Origin: Actinomadura macra NBRC 14102
Lineage (GTDB): Bacteria > Actinomycetota > Actinomycetes > Streptosporangiales > Streptosporangiaceae
Length of the DNA: 64,000 nucleotides
Direction of reading: 5' to 3'
Assembly: GCF_001552215.1 (NCBI RefSeq)
Contig: NZ_BCQT01000031.1
Span: 1 to 64,000 of the forward strand
Below are positions 33,034 through 41,916 of this stretch, one piece after another. A program made the position numbers and the translations under genes. The notes under the pieces are model-generated. The model did no database searches. It saw only the letters and a program-made list of their open reading frames with translations, and was not told the DNA's origin. The number at the start of each line of letters is the position of its first letter. Position 1 is the first letter of the stretch.

Positions 33034-33756
33034 TCAGTCCCCGCGCGCCCGCCGGTCCAGCTCGTCGAGGAGGATCGGGACGCCCACCTCCAGCGTCTGA
33101 AGCCCGATCGTGCTCGCGATCTCCAGGACGCCGGCGATCTCGTCCGCGGTGGCGCCGTGCCGGACGGCGTTGCCGATGTGGACCTTCAGCCCGGCCGTGA
33201 ACAGGTGCGTGGCCGAGGCGTCGATCGCGATGTAGATCAGCTCCTTCACCTTCGGCTCCAGCACGCCCGGGCTCCACGGGATCGCGGAGAACCGCAGGTA
33301 GGCCGCGAAGAACTCCGGCGCGTGGCGGAGTACATCCGCCCAGGCGGCGTCCCAGTAACCGCGCCGCCGGACGAACTCGGCCTTGATCTCCTCCCGGCGC
33401 CGTGCGGCGTCCGCGCCGTCCCGCCCGGTGTTCTCAGCGGGTGCCGGGAGATCGCTCAGCAGCGGAAAGCCGGTGCTCGCCGCGTGCACACCGAGGGTCG
33501 CGGCGAGCTGGAGGGTCTCCATGACCTCCTCGCGGGTCGCGCCGTTGTCGAGCGCGCCGCGCACGTGCCGCCGGATGCCGGGCTCGTGCAGGTGGGTGAC
33601 CGCCGCGTCCACGGCCAGCGCCACCAGTTCCCGGGTCTTGGCGTCCAGCGCGGCCCGCCGCCGCGGAACGTCGGCCAGCGCGGCGGCGGCCGCGGAGAGT
33701 TCGGGGTCGACGTCGCCCGCGAGGAATCCCGCCGCGGGCCCCACCGGCGCGCTCAC
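33034..33756 (-). CDS. Carboxymuconolactone decarboxylase-family protein, tandem domains
   Basis: 240 residues with two CMD/AhpD-like halves. Each has a helix pair ending in a similar motif: THLHEPGIRRHVRGALDNGA and THLFTAGLKVHIGNAVRHGA. The redox CxxC of AhpD is missing, so a peroxidase role is unlikely; a decarboxylase or dehydrase role is possible. GTG 33756 overlaps the monooxygenase stop (GTGA), so the two are coupled and are likely to act in one pathway. Confidence 0.85.
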   Translation of the reverse strand: MSAPVGPAAGFLAGDVDPELSAAAAALADVPRRRAALDAKTRELVALAVDAAVTHLHEPGIRRHVRGALDNGATREEVMETLQLAATLGVHAASTGFPLLSDLPAPAENTGRDGADAARRREEIKAEFVRRRGYWDAAWADVLRHAPEFFAAYLRFSAIPWSPGVLEPKVKELIYIAIDASATHLFTAGLKVHIGNAVRHGATADEIAGVLEIASTIGLQTLEVGVPILLDELDRRARGD

Positions 33757-35234
33757 CGCCGTCCGACGAAGCCGAGGAACGGCAACGCCTTGGTCAGCAG
33801 GTAGTACTCACCGTGCGGCTTCGGCCACTGGGTGACGTTCCGCCCGGTCTCGGAGTGGTAGTAGTTCGTGCAGTTCGCCTCCATCGCGGACGCGTGCCGG
33901 GCGAGCTGCCGGTCGACCCACCGCACCCAGCGCTCCGCCGCGGCCGGACGGGTGTCGACCGCGCGCAGCCGCCGGCGCCGCATCCGGGCGACCAGCCGCG
34001 CCGCCACCTCCGCCTGCCGTTCCAGCTGCGCGATGATCGAGAAGCCGCCGTTGGTGTTGGGCCCGTACAGCATGAAGAAGTTGGGGTAGCCGGGGACGGT
34101 GATGCCGAGGAACGCCTTCGGGTCGTTCTTCCAGGTGTCGTGGATCGCGACGCCGCCGATCCCGCGCACGTCCAGCGACGCGAGGAAGTTCGTCGCTTGG
34201 AACCCGGTAGCCATCACGAGCGCGTCGATCTCGCGTTCGGTGCCCGTGGAGTCGACGATCCCCTTGGGCGTCATCCGCGTCACCGCGTGCGGAACGAGCT
34301 GGACGTTCGGCCGGTTGAGCGCGGGATAGAACCCGCTCGCCAGCACCGGGCGTTTGCATCCCCACGGGTAGTCGGGCGTCAGCCGCGCGCGCAGCTCCGG
34401 GTCGTCCACCGTCCTTTCGATGTACTCGCGGCATTGGCGCAGGTTCTGCTTCTGCCGCTTCCCGTGCAGGTCATAGCCCTTGAACGCGACGCGGAACCCG
34501 TAGAACAGGCGGGCCCGCCGGAACTTCTGCGCGATGGGTAGCCGCCGGAACACCTCGCGTTCGCGGGGGGTGAAGTCGCGCTCGCCCTTGGGCAGGATCC
34601 AGCCGGGCTGCCGCTGGAAGACATAGAGCCGCTCCACCTGTCCGGCGATGGCCGGGACGACCTGCGTCGCGGTGGAACCGGTGCCGACGACGGCGACGCG
34701 CTTTCCGGTCAGGTCGTGCTCGGGCTCCCAGCGCGCGGTGTGGAACTTCGGCCCCTCGAACTCCTCCAGGCCGGGCCAGTCCGGGTACCGGGGGTGGTTG
34801 AGCAGGCCGAGACAGCTGATCACCACGTCGAACGGCTCGGTCTCGCCGTTGTCCAGCCGCACGTCGTAGCGCGCCGCGTCCTCGTCCCAGATGGCCGCCT
34901 CGACGCCGACGCCGAACCGGCAGTGCCGCCGCAGGTCGAACCGGTCGAGCACGTGCTCGGCGTACTGCTGCAACTCCTGCTGCCCGGCGTGGGTGCGCGT
35001 CCAGTCGTAGGTGAGGAAGGAGAAGGAGTACGCGTGGGAGGGGATGTCCACCTCGCAGCCGGGATAGCGGTTGTCCCACCAGGTGCCGCCCGGTCCGTCC
35101 GACCGCTCGAAGATGGTGAAGCGCGTGATGCCCTTCTTCCGCAGTTTAACGCCGGTGGCGATACCGCCGAACCCGCAGCCCACTATCGCCACCCGCGGGC
35201 TCGTTTTCCGTGGCCCGTTCCCTTTCCGGCTCAT
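33753..35234 (-). CDS. Flavin-containing monooxygenase, Baeyer-Villiger type
   Basis: 493 residues. FAD-binding GxGxxG is VAIVGCGFGGIATGVKLR, followed by FERSDGPGGTWWDNRYPGCE and VDIPSHAYSFSF. The NADPH site is KRVAVVGTGSTATQVVPAIA and the late ATGFQATNFL is present. Such proteins insert oxygen next to a ketone or oxidise heteroatoms. The classical BVMO fingerprint is only partly visible here. TGAGG lies before ATG 35234. The M20 gene upstream ends 16 bp before, so an operon of four is likely. Confidence 0.88.
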   Translation of the reverse strand: MSRKGNGPRKTSPRVAIVGCGFGGIATGVKLRKKGITRFTIFERSDGPGGTWWDNRYPGCEVDIPSHAYSFSFLTYDWTRTHAGQQELQQYAEHVLDRFDLRRHCRFGVGVEAAIWDEDAARYDVRLDNGETEPFDVVISCLGLLNHPRYPDWPGLEEFEGPKFHTARWEPEHDLTGKRVAVVGTGSTATQVVPAIAGQVERLYVFQRQPGWILPKGERDFTPREREVFRRLPIAQKFRRARLFYGFRVAFKGYDLHGKRQKQNLRQCREYIERTVDDPELRARLTPDYPWGCKRPVLASGFYPALNRPNVQLVPHAVTRMTPKGIVDSTGTEREIDALVMATGFQATNFLASLDVRGIGGVAIHDTWKNDPKAFLGITVPGYPNFFMLYGPNTNGGFSIIAQLERQAEVAARLVARMRRRRLRAVDTRPAAAERWVRWVDRQLARHASAMEANCTNYYHSETGRNVTQWPKPHGEYYLLTKALPFLGFVGRR

Positions 35235-35250
35235 CGGGACCTCACCAGCC

Positions 35251-36534
35251 TCATAGAGATATCAGCCTCCGCATGACCCGTACGCCGAATCGCAATGCCT
35301 CCACCGGGCAGCGCTCGTCCACGCCGTGGAACATCGCCGGATAGTCGTATTCGGGGGGCAGCAGCATCGGCGTGAATCCATAGGTCTCCATGCCGAGTGT
35401 GCGGAACCATTTGTTGTCGGTGCCGCCGCTGAACACGAAGGGCGCGACCTCGGCGCCGGGGCATTCCTGCCGCAGCGCCTCGGTGAGCAGTCCGAACCAC
35501 TCCCCCTCGTGGTCGGACAGGACGGGCGGGCTGCGCCGCAGCAGCGACACCTCGGTGCCCTCGCCGTGACCGGAGGTGAGGTGCTCGTGCAGTTCCTCCT
35601 CGTGGCCCGGGACGAACCGGCAGTCGAACCGCGCCCACGCCTCCCCGGGGATAACGTTCTCCTTGTGGCCCGCTCCGACCCGCGTCACGTTGACGGTGCT
35701 GCGGATCCCGGCGGCGAGCATCCGCCCGAACGGGCCGGTCCGTGTCGCGAGGACGTCCGCGACGTCGGCGTCCTCGGTGACCGGGCGGCCCGCCAGCCGT
35801 GTGGCCAGCACGCGCATCGGCTCGGTGACCGTGTAGGGCCGCTCCGCCGACACCAGCCGCAGCGTCGTCTCCGCGAGCCGGGGGATCGGGTTGTCCCGCG
35901 CGATCATGCTGCCGTGCCCGGCGACGCCCCGCTCCCGCACCTCGTACCAGCGCAGGCCCTTGTCGGCGACCGAGACGGCGAAGACCGGCGGGCCGGACGG
36001 CGTCGGCACGTTGAAGCCGCCGACCTCGCCGATCGCCGCGCGGCACCCCTCGAACAGGTCCGCGTGCTCGGACACCAGGTGGCCGGCGCCGTGCCGCCCG
36101 CCGGTCTCCTCGTCGGCGAGGAACGCCAGCACCAGGTCGCGGCGCGGGCGGTGGCCCTCGGCCAGCTCGGCGCCGACCGCCGCGAGCGTCATCGCGACCG
36201 CGTTCTTCATGTCCACCGCGCCGCGGCCCCAGACGTGGCCGTCCGCGATGTCGCCGCCACGGGGGTGCCGGGTCCAGTCGGCGGGGTCGGCCGGGACCGT
36301 GTCGAGGTGCCCCTGGACGAGCAGGGCGGGCGCGTCCGGGTCGGTGCCCGTGATCCGCGCGACGACGTTGGAGCGTCCGGGCTCCGCCTCGATGATGCGC
36401 GGGTCCAGCCCCATGTCGGACAGCAGCACGGCGACGTACTCGGCGGCCTCCCGCTCCCGCCCGCCCGGGTTGCTGGTGTCGAACCTGATCAGGTCGGAGC
36501 AGATCTCCTCGACCGGCGCGGGCGGCTCAGCCAT
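35251..36534 (-). CDS. M20-family metallopeptidase/deacylase, canonical metal site
   Basis: 427 residues. All M20 ligands are seen: VQGHLDTVP (His, Asp), GRGAVDMKNA (bridging Asp), AFLADEETGGRHG (catalytic Glu and ligand Glu), EVGGFN and the late FHGVDERC His. The N-terminus LIRFDTSNPGGRE is typical of ArgE/DapE-like enzymes, which hydrolyse N-acyl amino acids or related amides on two Zn ions. ATG 36534 lies 8 bases inside the preceding gene. No signal peptide is present. Confidence 0.9.
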   Translation of the reverse strand: MAEPPAPVEEICSDLIRFDTSNPGGREREAAEYVAVLLSDMGLDPRIIEAEPGRSNVVARITGTDPDAPALLVQGHLDTVPADPADWTRHPRGGDIADGHVWGRGAVDMKNAVAMTLAAVGAELAEGHRPRRDLVLAFLADEETGGRHGAGHLVSEHADLFEGCRAAIGEVGGFNVPTPSGPPVFAVSVADKGLRWYEVRERGVAGHGSMIARDNPIPRLAETTLRLVSAERPYTVTEPMRVLATRLAGRPVTEDADVADVLATRTGPFGRMLAAGIRSTVNVTRVGAGHKENVIPGEAWARFDCRFVPGHEEELHEHLTSGHGEGTEVSLLRRSPPVLSDHEGEWFGLLTEALRQECPGAEVAPFVFSGGTDNKWFRTLGMETYGFTPMLLPPEYDYPAMFHGVDERCPVEALRFGVRVMRRLISL

Positions 36535-37807
36535 CGCTGTTCTCGTCCGCGTTCGCCGTGGAACCCAGCGTGAGGGCGGCGACGGCGTAGGTCCGCACGG
36601 CGGCGAGGTAGTCCTCGACGACCACGGACTCGTCGTCCCAGTAGCAGTCCATCGAGCCGGGCCCGTACGTGACGGCCCTGATGCCCGACTCCCAGAAGAT
36701 CGGCGTGTCCGGCCAGGCCTGGTGGACGTCATAGGCGGCGGCGCGCCCGGTGCTGCGGCGGTGCGCCGCGGCGACGTCGGCCAGCAGGCTCTCCCCGTCG
36801 GGCACCTGGAGCGAGCTGCGCGGGTTCTTCAGGCATGTCGCCTCCAGCGCGACGTCCACGGGGAACTCCGCGAGCCGGTCGACGGCACGTTCCACGGCCG
36901 CGCGCACGTCGCGCAGGACGTCGTCCTGCGTCTGCGCGGGCGGGAAACGGAAGTCGAACGTGACGCCGCACAGCTCCGGGACGAGGTTGTGCGCCACCCC
37001 GCCGGAGATCTGCGCGACGTTGCAGATCTTCACGTCGGAGAGGACGCGGCCGTCCGCAGCGGTGATCGGCATCGCGAGAACCTCCCGCACGACCTCCGTC
37101 GCCCGCGCGACGGCGTTCACGCCGACGTCGAGCGCGGTGGTGTGGGCGGCGCGCCCGCGTACGTCCACGTTGACGTAGGCGATGCCGCGCTGCCCGGTGA
37201 GGACGCGCAGTTCACTCGGCTCGCAGTTGATCGCGTACGCGCCGCGGAGCCCGTCGCGCAGCGCCTGCCGGGTGCCCTCGCCGCCCTCGAAGTGGTTCGG
37301 GACGGCGAGGACCACGACGTCGCGCGGCAGCGGGACACCGGACCTGGCGAGCATCACCGCCGCCATCGTCATCGCGGCGGTCCCGGCCTTCATGTCCGCG
37401 ACACCGACGCCGTAGATGCGCCCGTCGTCGATCTCGCCGCCGAAGGGGTCGCGCCGCCACGATTGCGACGGCGGATAGACCTCCATGTGGCCGTTGAAGA
37501 TGAGGGCCTCGCCCACGCCGGCCGCACCCGCGTCGGCTCTGGCGAGCACGTTCGGCATGCCGTCGGTCCCCGAGTCGGGGAGCTCGACCGCGAGCCCGGC
37601 GTCGGCGAGCGAGGCGGCGAGGTGCTCCGCCGCGGTCGTCAGCGCGGGGCCGTCGCCCCACACGCTGGGAATGCGGAGAAAGTCATGGAGAAAGGCGACG
37701 ATTTCCGGCTCGTGCTGATCGATGACATCGATCACACGTGCTGCATCGTCTTCCGTTCCCGCGGTTGCCTTGGTGTTCGTCCGTTCCATGGGGTGCGTCC
37801 GTTCCAT
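36527..37807 (-). CDS. M20-family protein with a degenerate active site
   Basis: 426 residues, full-length fold. The metal motifs are altered: NGHMEVYPP has Glu for the usual Asp; GVGVADMKAG keeps the bridging Asp; the catalytic D-E-E is replaced at AVPNHFEGGEGT (Asn-His-Phe); and the last His is missing in GSMDCYWDDESV. It may bind metal differently or be a non-catalytic partner of the M20 protein encoded next, which it overlaps by 8 bases. Start ATG 37807 or ATG 37789: the sequence MERT occurs twice through a short duplication (CGTCCGTTCCAT). Confidence 0.8.
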   Translation of the reverse strand: MERTHPMERTNTKATAGTEDDAARVIDVIDQHEPEIVAFLHDFLRIPSVWGDGPALTTAAEHLAASLADAGLAVELPDSGTDGMPNVLARADAGAAGVGEALIFNGHMEVYPPSQSWRRDPFGGEIDDGRIYGVGVADMKAGTAAMTMAAVMLARSGVPLPRDVVVLAVPNHFEGGEGTRQALRDGLRGAYAINCEPSELRVLTGQRGIAYVNVDVRGRAAHTTALDVGVNAVARATEVVREVLAMPITAADGRVLSDVKICNVAQISGGVAHNLVPELCGVTFDFRFPPAQTQDDVLRDVRAAVERAVDRLAEFPVDVALEATCLKNPRSSLQVPDGESLLADVAAAHRRSTGRAAAYDVHQAWPDTPIFWESGIRAVTYGPGSMDCYWDDESVVVEDYLAAVRTYAVAALTLGSTANADENSDG

Positions 37808-37861
37808 GCGATTCCGTTCGAGCGTAGAAGCGTTTCCCTAGGTGCGTCTTGAGTGCGTCGG

Positions 37862-37900
37862 ACCAAAGAATTCCGGGGACGACTATGGGGTTCGCACAGG
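37862..37900. promoter_or_regulatory. Shared promoter element, copy A (upstream of the M20 operon)
   Basis: A 39-bp block starting ACCAAAGAAT and ending GCACAGG that matches the block at 45782-45820 at 29 of 39 positions without gaps. It lies between the SGNH gene and the M20 start, 55-93 bp upstream of the latter. Likely a promoter/operator common to both operons. Confidence 0.6.
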
Positions 37901-37903
37901 CAC

Positions 37904-39076
37904 CTATTCCGATGCGCGCCCCAGCTGTGGCCAAAGTCCGGACGGGCCGAACACCCGCTCGTGAAAGCGCTCCCCGATACGGCGGTATCCGTCCGCGTTC
38001 GGATGGAGCCCGTCATAGAGGTCGCCGGCGTCGGCGGGGCCGAACAGCGCGCGCCCGTCGAGGTAGGACAGCCGGGGGTCGCCGTCCGCGCGTACGGCGA
38101 CGGCCTCCTCGATCAGCTCCCGCATCCGGACGAGGCTGAGCGCCGACGGCGACGTCTCCCCCTTCGCCACGTACCGTCCCGTGCCGTCCTGCACGGTGGG
38201 ACCGGCGCGGTGCTCGGCCGTGGGGCAGAAGATCGGCGACACCACCAGGAGCGGCGTGTGCGGATGACCGTCGCGCACCGTGTCCAGAAAGCCGTGCAGG
38301 ACGGGCCCGAACGTGCGGACCTTGAGCGAGTCGAGGTTCTGCACGTTGACGGCGACCTTGAGGGTGATGACATCGGCGGGCAGGTCGCGGATCGTCCGGG
38401 CGACGAAGGAATCGAGGTGGCAGTTCCCCGCGAACGCCAGTGACGTCAGGTCGAGGCCGGCGCTCCGCGCGACCCGGGCGGGCCAGGTCCGGGTCGGTCC
38501 GCCCGCCTCCGCGCAATGGCTGATGGAGCTGCCGTAGTGGACCCACCTGCGCCGCGGGAGCCGGCCGGGCGTGACTGTCCCATCGGCGCGCAGCCCCCGC
38601 AGCTCGACGATGGCCGCCTGGGGAAGCCACACCTCGACGTCCTTCCAGTCGGTGCCGAGCCCGTCGAACCGGATCGTCTCCGGGGCACCGGGCTCCGTCG
38701 CGACGACCGCGCCGGCCCGGACGACGCACAGGTCGCCGTGGCGCACCGGACGGGAGATCACCCGGGTCCCGTCGACGACCGCGTCGAACTCGACGGGGAA
38801 CAGCGGGAAATAGGCGTTGCGGAACCGGGTCACGAAGACGTCCAGCTCCACCGTGTCGGCGTCGGTGCGCAGGACCAGCCGCACCCCGGCCGGTCGCGGG
38901 ACCATCAGCCGCAGGTACGGGTCGGTGATCCTCGGCCGGGTCCAGGCGGGCAGCCGCCGCGGGACGAGCCCGGTGGCGGTGCGCTCGACGTCGAGCGCGC
39001 CCGCGAGGGTCACCGGGCCGCCGGGAAGGTCGAGGGTGTGCGGCACGGTGGGCGGCACGGTGCGCGGCTCTGGCAT
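37904..39076 (-). CDS. SGNH/GDSL-family hydrolase with N-terminal beta domain
   Basis: 390 residues. The N-terminal about 170 residues are beta-rich and similar to the jelly-roll of CE2/CE3-like esterases. The catalytic part begins WVHYGSSISHC (block I with the nucleophile Ser), has AFAGNCHLDS (Gly-Asn block), and ends DLYDGLHPNADGY, the Asp-x-x-His pair. So it is an esterase or deacetylase of unknown substrate, intracellular as no signal peptide is seen. It starts 6 bp after the CoA-transferase gene with CGGAG 9 bases upstream. Confidence 0.82.
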   Translation of the reverse strand: MPEPRTVPPTVPHTLDLPGGPVTLAGALDVERTATGLVPRRLPAWTRPRITDPYLRLMVPRPAGVRLVLRTDADTVELDVFVTRFRNAYFPLFPVEFDAVVDGTRVISRPVRHGDLCVVRAGAVVATEPGAPETIRFDGLGTDWKDVEVWLPQAAIVELRGLRADGTVTPGRLPRRRWVHYGSSISHCAEAGGPTRTWPARVARSAGLDLTSLAFAGNCHLDSFVARTIRDLPADVITLKVAVNVQNLDSLKVRTFGPVLHGFLDTVRDGHPHTPLLVVSPIFCPTAEHRAGPTVQDGTGRYVAKGETSPSALSLVRMRELIEEAVAVRADGDPRLSYLDGRALFGPADAGDLYDGLHPNADGYRRIGERFHERVFGPSGLWPQLGRASE

Positions 39077-39082
39077 GGGCGG

Positions 39083-40273
39083 CTACTCCGTCCGGGTCGT
39101 GGCGGACGCGCGGCGCGGCTCCTCGGCGAGCCACCGCTCCAGCAGGTGGTCGTGCTCGCCGTGCGTGGGCGCCGGGCGGAACGCCTCGACCGTCCCCGTC
39201 GTGCGGACGCCGCCGGCGAGGGTGCGGAACCCGTCGGGCTCGTCGACGACCAGGCCGCGCGCCAGCGCGTGCGGGTGGGACAGTGCCTCGCGGACGCCGA
39301 GGACGGGGCCGCACGGCACACCGCCCTCGGTGAGCCGGTCGAGGGCCTGCTCGCGCGTCAGGTCCGCGAGCGCCGTCTCGACCTCGCGCCGCAGTTCCTC
39401 GCGGTGCCGGCCGCGGAGCGCGTCGCTGGCGTACCGCTCGTCGGTCAGCCAGTGCGGGCGGTCGAGGACGGTCGCCAGCCGCGTGAACAGCGCGTCCCCG
39501 GCGACGGCGATGGCGACCGGCCCGTCCTTGGCGGCGAACGTGCCGTAGGGCGCGCTGATGGCGTGCTGGCTGCCGGTCGGCCGCACGTCCTCGTCAGTGT
39601 GCAGCGCCCGCATCGCGACGGACTCCAGCACCGAGACCAGCCCGTCGAACATGGAGACGTCGATGTGCTGGCCGCGGCCGGTCGTCTCGCGCTGGCGCAG
39701 CGCCGACAGCACGGCCACCACCGCGTACAGGGCGGGCACGACGTCGCCGATGCTGACGCCGACGCGCACGCCCGGCCCGCCGTCCGGCCCGGTCACCGAC
39801 ATCAGGCCGGACATCGCCTGCACGATGAGGTCGTAGGCGGCGCGGTCGGCCAGCGGCCCGGTCCGGCCGAACCCGCTGATGCTGACCGCGACCAGGCCCG
39901 GGTTCAGTCGCAGCAGTTCCGCGGGCGGGAACCCGAGCCGGTCGAGGACGCCGGGCCGGAAGTTCTCGACGAGGACGTCGGACCGGGCGACGAGCCCCGC
40001 GAGGCGATCGCGTCCGGCCGGGTCCTTCAGGTCCAGGACGACGCCGAGCTTGTTGCGGTTCAGGTGCCGGTAGAAGGTGCTCTCACCGCCGGTGAACGGC
40101 CCGAAGTGGCGGCCGTCGTCGCCGGCCGGCGACTCCACCTTGATGACCTCGGCGCCGAGGTCGGCGAGCATCCGCGTGCACAGCGGGCCGGACAGGATCC
40201 GGCTCAGGTCCAGGACGCGGACGCCCTCCAGCGCTGGCCGCTCCGCAGGGCTCGGGGGCTCGGGTCCGCTCAC
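39083..40273 (-). CDS. Class III CoA-transferase (CaiB/BaiF family)
   Basis: 396 residues. VLDLSRILSGPLCTRMLADL, AEVIKVESPAGDD and NRNKLGVVLDLKDPAG at the N-terminus, the catalytic Asp in AAYDLIVQAMSG, and the C-terminal GGVPCGPVLGVREAL define the family. It moves CoA between carboxylic acids. GTG 40273 overlaps the urocanase stop (GTGA), so expression is coupled to hutU. The acceptor is unknown; a urocanate-derived acid is one guess. Confidence 0.9.
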   Translation of the reverse strand: MSGPEPPSPAERPALEGVRVLDLSRILSGPLCTRMLADLGAEVIKVESPAGDDGRHFGPFTGGESTFYRHLNRNKLGVVLDLKDPAGRDRLAGLVARSDVLVENFRPGVLDRLGFPPAELLRLNPGLVAVSISGFGRTGPLADRAAYDLIVQAMSGLMSVTGPDGGPGVRVGVSIGDVVPALYAVVAVLSALRQRETTGRGQHIDVSMFDGLVSVLESVAMRALHTDEDVRPTGSQHAISAPYGTFAAKDGPVAIAVAGDALFTRLATVLDRPHWLTDERYASDALRGRHREELRREVETALADLTREQALDRLTEGGVPCGPVLGVREALSHPHALARGLVVDEPDGFRTLAGGVRTTGTVEAFRPAPTHGEHDHLLERWLAEEPRRASATTRTE

Positions 40274-41916
40274 CCGAACCACCGCAGCCCGCTGTCGCGG
40301 ACGGCGTCGGCCGCGGCGGTGTACCCGGCGTCGGCGTAGCGCATGATCCCGATGCCGGTGTCGGCGGTGAGCGCGGAGGTGATCCGCTCGGCGGCGGCCT
40401 GCGTGCCGTCCGCGACGAGGGTCACGCCGGCGCTCTGCATGTATCCGGCGTATCCGCCGCCACCGGCGTGGATCGCGACGAGGTCGGCGCCCGAACCGGC
40501 GGTGAGCAGCGCGTTCAGCAGCGGCCAGTCGGAGACCGCGTCGGAGCCGTCCGGCATGTTCTCGGTCTCGCGCAGCGGCTGCGAGACCCCGCCCGCGTCG
40601 AGGTGGTCGCGGGTGAAGGCGACCGGCCCGCGCAGCTCGCCCCGCCCGACGGCCTCGTTCACCAGCAGCGCGAGCCTGGCCCGCTCGCCGTGCGCCAGCC
40701 AGGAGATGCGCGAGGGCAGCCCGGCCTGCCGCACGTGCTCGCGCGCCACCGGGATCCAGCGCTGGACGAGCGGGTTGCCGGGGAACTCCTCGACGACCAT
40801 CGCGTCGATGAGGTCGATGTCGGCCTGCTCGCCGGACGTGGCCACCCACCGGAACGGCCCGAGCCCGCGGCAGAACAGCGGCCGGATGTAGCGCTCGATG
40901 AAGATCGGGATGCGGAAGGCGTCGACGCCGTTCTCGGCGGCCTGGGCGCGCAGGTTGTTGCCGTACTCGAAGACGACGGCGCCGTCGTCCTGCCAGGCGA
41001 GCATGCACTCCACGTGGGTGGCGATGGACGCGCGGGCCAGGCGGCCCAGCTCGCCGGGGTCGCTCTCGCGCAGTGCGGCGGCCTCCGCGGGTGACATCCC
41101 GGCCGGGACGTAGCCGTACAGCAGGTCGTGCGCGGACGTCTGGTCAGTGACGACGTCCGGGACGAGGCCGCGGGAGCGCAGTTCGGGGAGGACCTCCGCG
41201 GCGTTGCCCAGCAACCCGATCGAGCCGGGCTCGCCCGCCCTGGCGCGCTCGCGCGCCCACGCGACGGCCTCGTCGATCGACTCGGTGCCGCGTTCGAGGT
41301 AGCCGCTGTCGATCCGGCGGGCGATCCGGCCCTCGTCGACCTCCACGCACAGCGCGACGCCGCCCGCCATCACGGTGGCCAGTGGCTGGGCGCCGCCCAT
41401 GCCGCCGAGGCCGGCCGTCACCACGAGCCGCCCGGCCAGGTCGCCGCCGAAGTGCTCGTCGGCCACGGCCGTGAACGTCTGGTAGGTGCCCTGCACGATG
41501 CCCTGCGAGCCGATGTACTGCCAGTCGCCCGCGGTGTAGCCGCCCCAGGCGATCAGTCCGCGCCGTTCCAGTTCGTAGAAGTGCTCGCCGGTGGCCCAGC
41601 GCCCGATCAGGTTGCTGTTGGCCATGACCACTAGCGGCGCCCGAGTGCCGGTGGGGAACACCCCGATCGGCTTGCCGGACTGGATGACGAGGGTCTCGTG
41701 CTCCTCCATCTCCGACAACGCCTCGATGATCTTCTCCAGCGCGGCGTGGTTTCGCGCGACCTTGGCCAGCCCCGCGTACACGATCAGCTCGTCGGGCCGC
41801 TCCGCGTGCGCGAGGGTGTTCTCAAGCATCCTCAGCAGCGTCTCCTGGCGCTGGCCCCGGCATCGCAGGCTCCTGCCCTGCCCCTGCCCCTGCCCTGCGA
41901 CGTCCATCATCACCAT
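40270..41916 (-). CDS. hutU: Urocanate hydratase
   Basis: 548 residues, usual length. Hallmarks are QSGKPIGVFPTGTRAPLVVM, WGGYTAGDWQYIGSQGIVQG, the NAD motif GLGGMGGAQPLATVMAGG, and the catalytic-Cys region RPLFCRGLGPFRW. It converts urocanate to imidazolonepropionate with tightly bound NAD. ATG 41916 has AAGGAG 6 bases upstream, and the conserved LRCRGQRQETLLRMLEN follows, so the N-terminus really does overlap the 3' end of the padR-like gene by 95 bp. No hutH, hutI or hutG is present here. Confidence 0.95.
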   Translation of the reverse strand: MVMMDVAGQGQGQGRSLRCRGQRQETLLRMLENTLAHAERPDELIVYAGLAKVARNHAALEKIIEALSEMEEHETLVIQSGKPIGVFPTGTRAPLVVMANSNLIGRWATGEHFYELERRGLIAWGGYTAGDWQYIGSQGIVQGTYQTFTAVADEHFGGDLAGRLVVTAGLGGMGGAQPLATVMAGGVALCVEVDEGRIARRIDSGYLERGTESIDEAVAWARERARAGEPGSIGLLGNAAEVLPELRSRGLVPDVVTDQTSAHDLLYGYVPAGMSPAEAAALRESDPGELGRLARASIATHVECMLAWQDDGAVVFEYGNNLRAQAAENGVDAFRIPIFIERYIRPLFCRGLGPFRWVATSGEQADIDLIDAMVVEEFPGNPLVQRWIPVAREHVRQAGLPSRISWLAHGERARLALLVNEAVGRGELRGPVAFTRDHLDAGGVSQPLRETENMPDGSDAVSDWPLLNALLTAGSGADLVAIHAGGGGYAGYMQSAGVTLVADGTQAAAERITSALTADTGIGIMRYADAGYTAAADAVRDSGLRWFG

